From an uncultured Clostridium sp. (GTDB lineage Bacteria > Bacillota > Clostridia > Lachnospirales > Lachnospiraceae), in NCBI GenBank assembly GCA_900541315.1, contig UQJF01000066.1, positions 1 through 16,120 of the forward strand: a stretch of 16,120 nucleotides of DNA, given 5' to 3'. Positions within the stretch are counted from its first letter, which is position 1, and every line of letters starts with the position of its first letter. The notes beneath the pieces were generated by a model. It worked only from the letters and a program-made list of their open reading frames with translations. It did no database searches and was not told the origin of the DNA. A program made the translations under genes and the position numbers. Of the stretch, positions 1-5,188 are shown piece by piece.

Positions 1-33
1 ACTTTTTGAAATTCCTTATTGCATTACGAGTAG

Positions 34-62
34 ATTATACTTCCGATAAGGAAAATTATCAA
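34..62 (-). promoter_or_regulatory. Housekeeping promoter reading off the left edge (probably for rpoB)
   Basis: On the minus strand a -35 box TTGATA (57-62) and a perfect -10 box TATAAT (34-39) are separated by exactly 17 nt. This is a near-consensus sigma-A promoter pointing left, with a start site expected near position 27. By the usual order rplJ-rplL-rpoB-rpoC the target is probably rpoB. That gene lies outside the window, so the target is inferred. It would give the polymerase genes a promoter separate from the rplJL unit, whose terminator lies upstream. Confidence 0.7.
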
Positions 63-343
63 TAGTTTTTTTGCATTTTTTGCATTTTCTCCTTTTTTCT
101 GGAGAATATTGATAACTTACCTTGGAGGAATAACCTCTCCTTCACAATCCATAGTATATTATAATTTTCGAAAAAAAGCCATAACTTTTACCTGTGGTTT
201 TTCTTACGTAATTATTACAAAACCACCTGTTTAAGCCGTTTTTGTACTTATAGTTGTACAATCCGTTTTTTTCTTAACCGAAGATGATCAGATCAGCCCG
301 AAAAGGCCATCTGATGGGATTTTATCTGATAATGCCGGGTAGA

Positions 344-381
344 AAAAAACACCCGCAATGCTTTTGCACCGGATGTTTTTT
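344..381. terminator. Terminator-like hairpin, symmetric
   Basis: Arms AAAAAACA (344-351) and TGTTTTTT (374-381) continue, after one mismatch, into CCG/CGG (353-355, 370-372), with an inner loop that can add GCAA/TTGC pairs. The A-run on one side and T-run on the other let it end transcription in either direction. No neighbouring gene obviously needs it except leftward read-through from rplL. Confidence 0.4.
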
Positions 382-411
382 CCCGTAGTATATAAAATAC
401 TCTCTTCCCCT

Positions 412-478
412 AAAAAGACCCCAGGTGAAGGAGCTGCCTTATGATTAGTCGTTTGCTCCATGGCCTGAGGTCTTTTTT
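412..478. terminator. Long bidirectional terminator-like hairpin
   Basis: AAAAAGACC (412-420) pairs with GGTCTTTTT (469-477). After one C/A mismatch, CAGG (422-425) pairs with CCTG (464-467), and further in GGAGC (430-434) pairs with GCTCC (455-459) around a 20-nt loop. The stem ends in a T-run on both strands. It lies about 140 nt beyond the rplL terminator, so it is either a second-line terminator or the 3' end of an unrecognised small transcript from this spacer. Confidence 0.5.
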
Positions 479-611
479 CGATAGTATGTTGTAAACACTT
501 ATTTTTATATTCTTTATTTATCCATTTACCGATTCGATAAACTTCAACTAATATATACTATTTTTTCAGAATGCGCAACCGCATTATTGTACTTTTGGAA
601 ATACTTACGAA

Positions 612-658
612 GTAAAAAAGAACCCGCAGACTGTTTCCACAGTCCTGCGGGTTCTGAA
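612..658 (-). terminator. rplL terminator
   Basis: On the minus strand AGAACCCGCAG, one bulged base, ACTGT, a GGAA loop and the complementary arm form a stem of about 16 bp (roughly 619-656), followed immediately by a run of six T. It lies about 40 nt after the rplL stop codon and is a textbook intrinsic terminator for the rplJ-rplL transcript. Confidence 0.85.
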
Positions 659-699
659 AGCACTTATATCTGAATACAAGTCTACACAGTAAGCTTTGA

Positions 700-1074
700 T
701 TACTTCAGGGTAACCTTTGCTCCTTCTGCCTCTAACTTTGCCTTGATATCGTTTGCTTCTTCCTTGGATGCGCCCTGCTTTAATACCTTTGGTGCGCCAT
801 CAACTACGTCTTTAGCTTCCTTCAGGCCTAAACCGGTAGCTTCACGAACAACCTTGATAACCTTAACCTTGTTTGGTCCAACTTCGGTCAGCTCAACGTC
901 GAATTCGGTCTTCTCTTCAGCTGCTGCTGCGCCAGCACCTGCTGCTGCAACTACAACGCCTGCTGCTGCAGATACGCCAAACTCTTCCTCACATGCCTTT
1001 ACTAAATCGTTCAGTTCTAATACGGATAATTCCTTGATAGCTTCGATAAACTCAGCGGTTGTTAACTTTGCCAT
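700..1074 (-). CDS. rplL: 50S ribosomal protein L7/L12
   Basis: Acidic stalk protein of the large ribosomal subunit. Dimers bind the L10 C-terminal helix and recruit translation GTPases. The 124-aa product is the usual length. It has the N-terminal dimerisation domain (residues 1-33, starting [16 protein letters not shown]), an alanine/glycine/valine-rich hinge around residues 35-52, and the globular C-terminal domain with [18 protein letters not shown], the factor-binding surface. The ATG at 1074 is preceded by AGGAGG (1083-1088) at 8 nt. The gene follows rplJ in the same transcript and is followed by a strong terminator. The identification is secure. Confidence 0.98.
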   Translation of the reverse strand: MAKLTTAEFIEAIKELSVLELNDLVKACEEEFGVSAAAGVVVAAAGAGAAAAEEKTEFDVELTEVGPNKVKVIKVVREATGLGLKEAKDVVDGAPKVLKQGASKEEANDIKAKLEAEGAKVTLK

Positions 1075-1176
1075 TTTAATTTCCTCCTGTTTAAAATTAT
1101 TTTTCGATAGGATCTGTGTTTCAGGCTGCTTTTTCTGGACTATGCAGACAAAAGAGCCACAAATTCATTTTGCAGA

Positions 1177-1677
1177 TTAAGCCTCTGCTGCACCACCATT
1201 TTTCTCTGCGATCTGATTGAGTACGCGAGCCAGGTTGGTGATTGGGGACTGGATGCTTCCAAGCAGCTTTCCAAGAAGAACTTCTCTGGATGGAATGGTT
1301 GCGATAACCTGGGTTCCAGCCTGATCATAGTAGGTTCCTTCAACTACAGAAGCCTTCAGTTCCAGCTTAGGAGCGGTCTTAGCGAATTCAGCCAGGATTC
1401 TAGCTGGTGCTGTAGCATCATCCTTAGATACAGCTAATGCTGTAGGTCCTTCCAGATGTGGATCCAGAGCTGCGAACTCGGTTCCTTCTGCTGCACGCTT
1501 GATCAGAGTGTTCTTATATACTTTATAAGAAACTCCAGCTTCTCTTAACTGTTTACGCAGTTTTGTATCCTGCTCTACAGTCAGACCACGGTAATCAACA
1601 ACAACTGCGCCGACTGCACCGTCTAACATTGCCTTGATCTCGTCTACTACTGGCTGCTTTAATTCAACTTTTGCCAT
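1177..1677 (-). CDS. rplJ: 50S ribosomal protein L10
   Basis: L10 anchors L7/L12 dimers to the 23S rRNA stalk base and, with L7/L12, represses its own operon by binding the leader RNA. The 166-aa product has normal length. It begins MAKVELKQPVVDEIKAML, carries the conserved core VVDYRGLTVEQDTKLRKQLR (about residues 26-45) and ends in the C-terminal helical region that binds L7/L12 (LNQIAEKNGGAAEA). The ATG at 1677 has AAGGAGGT at 1687-1694, 9 nt away. It is the first gene of the rplJ-rplL unit, with an attenuated leader upstream and about 100 nt between it and rplL. Confidence 0.98.
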   Translation of the reverse strand: MAKVELKQPVVDEIKAMLDGAVGAVVVDYRGLTVEQDTKLRKQLREAGVSYKVYKNTLIKRAAEGTEFAALDPHLEGPTALAVSKDDATAPARILAEFAKTAPKLELKASVVEGTYYDQAGTQVIATIPSREVLLGKLLGSIQSPITNLARVLNQIAEKNGGAAEA

Positions 1678-1734
1678 GAATGGTTTACCTCCTTATATTA
1701 TTTCGTATTGAAAACCGTCATAGCAAGGACACGA

Positions 1735-1862
1735 TCTTATAAAAAAACCTCCCTGCCGCAATGACAGAGAGGTACGCAAAATCTCATTTGAGTTTTGTAT
1801 GTTCCTCGGCAGGCGTTCTAAGCTTACACCTTACGGTACCTGCTGTCTCAGGGCATTCAACA
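1735..1862 (-). promoter_or_regulatory. Ribosomal protein L10 leader
   Basis: The transcript upstream of rplJ carries the conserved L10 leader elements: the kink-turn side TGAGACAGCAGGTACC (about 1840-1855), the partner CGCCTGCCGAGGAAC (about 1802-1817), and a downstream terminator. In this family the L10(L7/L12) complex binds the leader and promotes premature termination. The position between a strong promoter and rplJ fits exactly. The assignment rests on the visible conserved blocks and the context. Confidence 0.88.
1740..1773 (-). terminator. L10 leader attenuator
   Basis: On the minus strand ACCTCTCTG pairs with CAGGGAGGT (one T-G wobble) around a loop of about nine nt and is followed by seven T. 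Its 5' part lies just after the L10-binding region, so it is the conditional terminator of the rplJ-rplL operon. Confidence 0.8.
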
Positions 1863-1870
1863 CGCATAAT

Positions 1871-1899
1871 AAAATAACATATCTGAGCATGAATGTCAA
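1871..1899 (-). promoter_or_regulatory. Strong promoter of the rplJ-rplL operon
   Basis: A perfect -35 TTGACA (1894-1899) is followed after 17 nt by TATTTT (1871-1876), which is extended by TG one base upstream (TGTTATTTT). The start site is expected near 1864, directly at the 5' end of the L10 leader. Confidence 0.85.
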
Positions 1900-1940
1900 G
1901 AGGCTTTTTAATAATTTTTCGTGAACTTTTTCATGAAAAA

Positions 1941-1974
1941 TAAAAAGACCACAGAGAACCGAAATTCTCTGCAG
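1941..1974 (-). terminator. rplA terminator
   Basis: CAGAGAAT and GTTCTCTG (1952-1971) form an 8-bp stem closed by a UUCG tetraloop on the minus strand, followed by a T-rich tail. It lies about 30 nt beyond the rplA stop and separates the rpmG-rplA transcript from the rplJ promoter. Confidence 0.85.
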
Positions 1975-2002
1975 CCTCATTATTTCTATTCAGGACACCT
2001 GA

Positions 2003-2698
2003 TTAGTTTGCAAGCTTAGCTACGTTCAGCTTAACGCCTGGGCCCATGGTGGATGTAAGAGCTACGCTCTTGAAGTATGCGCCCTTAACGGTGCTTGGCT
2101 TAGCCTTTAAGATAGCGTCCATAAGCGTCTGGAAGTTGTCCGCTAACTGCTCCTCGGTGAAGGAAGCTTTTCCTACTGGCACGTGGATAATGTTTGTCTT
2201 GTCAAGTCTGTACTCGATCTTACCAGCTTTGATCTCCTTGATAGCCTTGGTTACGTCCATGGTTACAGTACCAGCCTTTGGGTTTGGCATTAAGCCCTTC
2301 GGTCCAAGTACACGGCCCAGACGACCAACAACGCCCATCATGTCAGGAGTAGCAACAACAACGTCGAAATCCAGCCATCCTTCGTTCTGGATTCTTGGGA
2401 TCAGCTCTTCTGCGCCTACGAAATCTGCGCCAGCTGCCTGTGCTTCGTCTGCCTTAGCACCCTTAGCGAATACTAAGATACGAACAGTCTTACCTGTTCC
2501 GTGAGGAAGAACAACAGCTCCACGGATCTGCTGATCAGCGTGACGTCCGTCACATCCTGTTCTGATATGAAGTTCTACAGTCTCGTCAAATTTTGCAGAA
2601 GCATTCTTCTTAACGATAGAGATTGCATCTGCTACGTCGTAAAGTGCAGCACGGTCTACGTTCTTCATAGCCTCTGCATATCTTTTTCCTGTTTTCAT
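2003..2698 (-). CDS. rplA: 50S ribosomal protein L1
   Basis: L1 forms the mobile stalk beside the E site, helps release deacylated tRNA and represses translation of its own operon by binding an mRNA mimic of its rRNA site. The 231-aa product is full length. It starts [20 protein letters not shown] and carries the diagnostic block [19 protein letters not shown] (about residues 127-145), plus [10 protein letters not shown] near residue 170. The ATG at 2698 has AGGAGG at 2709-2714. The preceding intergenic region contains a hairpin nearly identical to the one before rplK, probably an L1-binding site. It is the last gene of the rpmG-secE-nusG-rplK-rplA group. Confidence 0.98.
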   Translation of the reverse strand: MKTGKRYAEAMKNVDRAALYDVADAISIVKKNASAKFDETVELHIRTGCDGRHADQQIRGAVVLPHGTGKTVRILVFAKGAKADEAQAAGADFVGAEELIPRIQNEGWLDFDVVVATPDMMGVVGRLGRVLGPKGLMPNPKAGTVTMDVTKAIKEIKAGKIEYRLDKTNIIHVPVGKASFTEEQLADNFQTLMDAILKAKPSTVKGAYFKSVALTSTMGPGVKLNVAKLAN

Positions 2699-2715
2699 TA
2701 TAAAATAACCTCCTA

Positions 2716-2745
2716 GTGGTATTGACGGGGGAATCTCCCTCCCAC
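2716..2745 (-). promoter_or_regulatory. Probable L1-binding hairpin before rplA
   Basis: On the minus strand GTGG (2742-2745) pairs with CCAC (2716-2719), and inside it GGGA pairs with TCCC around a 3-nt loop. The element ends one base before the rplA Shine-Dalgarno site. Its sequence is nearly identical to the element before rplK (3214-3241). L1 is known to repress its own mRNA through hairpins resembling its 23S site. The assignment here is inferred from position and duplication. Confidence 0.5.
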
Positions 2746-2765
2746 GTTCATATATACGGTATTAA

Positions 2766-3191
2766 TTACTCTTCGATGGTAACGCCCATACTTCTTGCAG
2801 TACCAGCTACCATGCTCATAGCAGCCTCAAGGCTTGCAGCGTTTAAGTCTGGCATCTTGGTCTCTGCGATCTTCTGCAGGTCAGCCTTCTTTAATACAGC
2901 TACCTTAGTCTTGTTAGGAACACCTGAACCGCTCTTTAAGCCGCATGCCTTCTTGATCAGAACTGCTGCTGGCGGGGTTTTGGTGATGAAGCTGAAGCTT
3001 CTGTCCGCATATACGGTAATAACTACAGGGATGATCATATCTCCCTGATCTGCTGTTCTAGCGTTGAACTCTTTGGTAAACTGTACGATGTTTACACCGT
3101 GCTGACCAAGAGCTGGTCCAACTGGTGGTGCTGGTGTAGCCTTGCCTGCTGGAATCTGTAATTTGATATATCCTGTTACTTTCTTTGCCAT
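2766..3191 (-). CDS. rplK: 50S ribosomal protein L11
   Basis: L11 binds the GTPase-associated centre of 23S rRNA and takes part in factor binding and stringent-response activation. The product from this start is 141 aa, the standard length. It begins [20 protein letters not shown], with the conserved [20 protein letters not shown] following and a C-terminal RNA-binding domain ending SMGVTIEE. The ATG at 3191 is chosen over an in-frame GTG at 3200 because that GTG overlaps the AGGAGG (3200-3205). From 3191 the spacing is 8 nt and the protein starts as in the family. It is followed by rplA after a hairpin-bearing spacer. Confidence 0.97.
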   Translation of the reverse strand: MAKKVTGYIKLQIPAGKATPAPPVGPALGQHGVNIVQFTKEFNARTADQGDMIIPVVITVYADRSFSFITKTPPAAVLIKKACGLKSGSGVPNKTKVAVLKKADLQKIAETKMPDLNAASLEAAMSMVAGTARSMGVTIEE

Positions 3192-3213
3192 CTTAGGCAC
3201 CTCCTAAAATTAT

Positions 3214-3241
3214 GTGGTATTGTCGGGAATGTCCCTCCCAC
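3214..3241 (-). promoter_or_regulatory. Probable L1-binding hairpin before rplK
   Basis: GTGG/CCAC outer arms (3238-3241 and 3214-3217) enclose GGGA/TCCC with a 3-nt loop, 8 nt upstream of the rplK Shine-Dalgarno site. The sequence matches the pre-rplA element almost base for base. A second hairpin (CAGCTT/AAGCTG, 3242-3264) abuts it on the 5' side. The role as an L1 translational operator is inferred. Confidence 0.5.
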
Positions 3242-3271
3242 CAGCTTCTGCTGCGCAAAAGCTGATCCATT

Positions 3272-3787
3272 TTACATTTTCTTTACTTCTGCAAATCCCA
3301 GTTCGACCGGTGTCTCACGACCGAACATTTCTACATTGATAGTGATGGTCTGCTTACTTTCGTTGATAGCTTTAATAGCACCAACTGTATCTTTCCATGC
3401 ACCGGAGATAACTGTTACCATATCTCCCAATGTAAAGTCGACTAAGACGTCTTCCTTCATAAATCCAAGGCTCGCCATCTCTTCTTCAGTCAGAGGAACT
3501 GGTTTGGAGCCCGGACCAACAAAGCCTGTAACGCCTCGGGTGTTGCGTACTACGTACCATGTGTCATCGTTCATGACCATGTTGATCAGCACATAACCCG
3601 GAAACATTTTCTTGTCGGCTTTTTTCTCCACGCCATTCTTCAGTTCTACAACAGGAAGCATAGGCACGGATACCTCAAGGATCTGATCCTGAAGGTTTCT
3701 GTTTTCAATTGTCTTTTCAATGTCGACCTTGACTTTGTTTTCATAACCTGAGTAGGTATGGACTACATACCAATGTGCTTCTGACAT
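3272..3787 (-). CDS. nusG: Transcription termination/antitermination factor NusG
   Basis: NusG binds RNA polymerase beside the clamp, modulates pausing and links transcription to Rho or ribosomes. The 171-aa protein has the N-terminal NGN domain (HWYVVHTYSGYENKVKVDIE at the start, FPGYVLINMVMNDDTWYVVRNTRGVTGFVG in the middle). A C-terminal KOW domain from about residue 119 ends FGRETPVELGF. The length is normal and no insertion is seen. The ATG at 3787 has a GAGGGTGAT-type ribosome site. Only 21 nt separate it from secE, so the two are translated from one mRNA, as in most bacteria. Confidence 0.98.
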   Translation of the reverse strand: MSEAHWYVVHTYSGYENKVKVDIEKTIENRNLQDQILEVSVPMLPVVELKNGVEKKADKKMFPGYVLINMVMNDDTWYVVRNTRGVTGFVGPGSKPVPLTEEEMASLGFMKEDVLVDFTLGDMVTVISGAWKDTVGAIKAINESKQTITINVEMFGRETPVELGFAEVKKM

Positions 3788-3808
3788 ACAATCACCCTCG
3801 CCTTTGAA

Positions 3809-4060
3809 TTAAAGAATAAAGCTTAAACCGAATTTCATAACCATATCCAGTACACCGATCAGCGCACCGATGAAAACGGACATGATCACAACTGCAACTG
3901 TCTGTTTAGCAACAGTTTCCTTATCAGCAAAGACGATCTTCTTGTACTCTGTCTTCAGGCCTTTGAAAAAGCTTGGCTTTTTCTCTTTCTTAGCCGTCTT
4001 CTGGTCAGCCTTGGCCGCTTTTTCCGTGGTTTCTACAGTATTCACTGTATTTTCTTCCAT
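3809..4060 (-). CDS. secE: Preprotein translocase subunit SecE
   Basis: SecE clamps the SecY channel of the Sec translocon in the plasma membrane. The 83-aa product is the short Gram-positive form. It has a charged lysine/glutamate-rich N-terminal extension (residues 1-30), the amphipathic SecE signature FFKGLKTEYKKIVFADKETV (about 31-50), then a single C-terminal membrane span (about 53-80). The only in-frame ATG is at 4060, with AAGGA 9 nt upstream. It sits between rpmG and nusG, the classical arrangement. The long acidic/basic N-terminus is common in Clostridia. Confidence 0.95.
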   Translation of the reverse strand: MEENTVNTVETTEKAAKADQKTAKKEKKPSFFKGLKTEYKKIVFADKETVAKQTVAVVIMSVFIGALIGVLDMVMKFGLSFIL

Positions 4061-4086
4061 AACTTCACGTCCTTTACTGATCAGGA

Positions 4087-4236
4087 TTACTTTGTTTCCT
4101 TGTGTAACGTATGTCTCTTGCAGAATCTGCAGTACTTCTTGGTCTCCATGCGGTCAGGATGAGTTTTCTTATCCTTAGTCATGTTGTAGTTACGCTGCTT
4201 GCATTCTGTACATGCCAGTGTGATTTTTGTGCGCAC
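4087..4236 (-). CDS. rpmG: 50S ribosomal protein L33
   Basis: Small large-subunit protein of the zinc-ribbon type. The start is taken as GTG at 4236, giving 49 aa beginning (M)[22 protein letters not shown] lies 7 nt upstream of this GTG, and family members start here. An in-frame ATG at 4269 would add 11 unrelated residues and place the ribosome-binding site inside the gene. Two CxxC pairs, CTEC and CRFC, show that this is the zinc-binding (C+) form. It is the first gene of the transcript, followed closely by secE and nusG. Confidence 0.95.
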   Translation of the reverse strand: MRTKITLACTECKQRNYNMTKDKKTHPDRMETKKYCRFCKRHTLHKETK

Positions 4237-4300
4237 GACTTCCACCTCCATTAAATTATCGTAATTCAATTTGCTTCTCGGTCTTAATTTTAAGCATAAA

Positions 4301-4379
4301 AAAAAGACCTATCTTCCATTCGCCCGTATACTATAACACAAAAATATTCATGACGTCAAGAGATATAGCTGGTCTTTTT
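4301..4379 (-). terminator. Terminator-like inverted repeat enclosing the rpmG promoter
   Basis: On the minus strand AAAAAGACC (4371-4379) pairs with GGTCTTTTT (4301-4309), extended by AGATA/TATCT (4361-4365, 4310-4314) across a small bulge and followed by a run of eight T. The loop of about 46 nt contains the rpmG promoter. Read-through RNA from comF carries both arms and could terminate. RNA started at the internal promoter lacks the 5' arm and would escape. Confidence 0.5.
4330..4359 (-). promoter_or_regulatory. Promoter of the rpmG-secE-nusG-rplK-rplA operon
   Basis: TTGACG (4354-4359), an 18-nt spacer and TATAGT (4330-4335) with an upstream TG (TGTTATAGT) form an extended -10 sigma-A promoter on the minus strand. 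The start site is expected near 4322, leaving a leader of about 85 nt before rpmG. Confidence 0.75.
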
Positions 4380-4411
4380 CAGGTTTTTTCTCAGTTTATA
4401 CAATTTTTTTG

Positions 4412-5128
4412 TCACCGGCCTGAGCCAATGGCGATCACAAGAAGGTAAATCTGTCCTGCTCCGGCTTTTTTCAAAGCCCTGGCACAGGCCTCTGCCGTAC
4501 TTCCCGTGGTATAGATATCATCAATAAGGAGAACTTTTTTCATACCTGATGGCAGTTTTTTACAGAAAAATGCCTGTTCCAGGTTTTTAAGACGCAATGC
4601 AGGACCCAGATCCTTTTGAGGTGCTGTCTTTTTAGAGCGGATCAGATACTCCGAAGACATGGGGATCCCCAGATATCCGCTCAGGCGTTTTCCAAATTCC
4701 TCTGCCTGGTTAAATCCACGTTTTTTAAGCCTGCTTTTGTGGACTGGCACCGGGATGATCAGGTCCGGTGACAACCGGGCAATGGTTTTTGCATATCTTC
4801 TGTATGCTGCTTCTGCATAGAAATCCAGATATTCCCGTCGGCCGTGGTATTTGACCATTGCCAGGGACGGGGCTGATATTTCATTGTAGTTAAAAAGCGC
4901 CATTCCATGGGAAAATGATCTTGGATGGGCTGCGCAGTCGGGACAGTATTCCATTGTCCCACTTATGATCTCTTTTCCACAGCATTTACATACAGGTCCC
5001 CGGACCCAGGATAATTTTTTCACGCATCCCGGACAGATCAGGCTGCCTTTTGGCATGACGATCTGGCCGCAGACGGGACAGCGGCGCGGAAATAACAGGT
5101 CCAGTATTATATTTATCAGAAAGTTCAT
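4412..5128 (-). CDS. comF: ComF-family phosphoribosyltransferase-like protein
   Basis: ComF proteins combine an N-terminal zinc-binding region with a type I phosphoribosyltransferase fold and are needed for DNA uptake in competent bacteria, but they occur widely in species not known to be competent. The 238-aa product is typical. It has cysteines CPVC (17-20), CPGC (32-35), CKCC (47-50) and CPDC (62-65), a central PVPVHKSRLKKRGFNQAEE block (about 127-145), and the PRPP-binding loop VLLIDDIYTTGST (about 200-212). The ATG at 5128 has AAGGAG 5 nt upstream. It lies 60 nt after recD2 on the same strand without an obvious terminator, so the two DNA-metabolism genes are probably co-transcribed. Whether the organism is competent cannot be seen here. 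Confidence 0.9.
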   Translation of the reverse strand: MNFLINIILDLLFPRRCPVCGQIVMPKGSLICPGCVKKLSWVRGPVCKCCGKEIISGTMEYCPDCAAHPRSFSHGMALFNYNEISAPSLAMVKYHGRREYLDFYAEAAYRRYAKTIARLSPDLIIPVPVHKSRLKKRGFNQAEEFGKRLSGYLGIPMSSEYLIRSKKTAPQKDLGPALRLKNLEQAFFCKKLPSGMKKVLLIDDIYTTGSTAEACARALKKAGAGQIYLLVIAIGSGR

Positions 5129-5188
5129 ATATTCTCCTTATAGACAGAGTTAGATTTATTAGAATATTTTAAAGATAAGCAACTATAA

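Larger units (their letters stand above)
63..611. other. Gene-free, hairpin-rich spacer between rplL terminator and leftward promoter
   Basis: No credible coding region is seen on either strand. The stretch holds several inverted repeats: 8-bp GTGGTTTT/AAAACCAC arms at 194-226; TTGTAC/GTACAA at 242-261, flanked by two CCGTTTTT direct repeats; one ATCAGAT arm (287-293) that can pair with either of two ATCTGAT arms (309-315 or 324-330); a T-tailed hairpin at 344-381; and a long T-tailed hairpin at 412-478. On the minus strand a weak promoter-like pair (TTGCGC, 17 nt, TATATT) lies near 552-580. The region may be a long leader or hold a small RNA. Its function is unknown. Confidence 0.4.

Noticed and set aside
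743..1180. Plus-strand open frame opposite rplL
   Set aside because: Shadow of the biased codon use of rplL; no ribosome site, no promoter and low-complexity Ala/Thr/Ser content.
4237..4269. Longer rpmG from the ATG at 4269
   Set aside because: The GGAGG that serves the GTG at 4236 would be inside the coding region, and L33 proteins begin at the GTG position.
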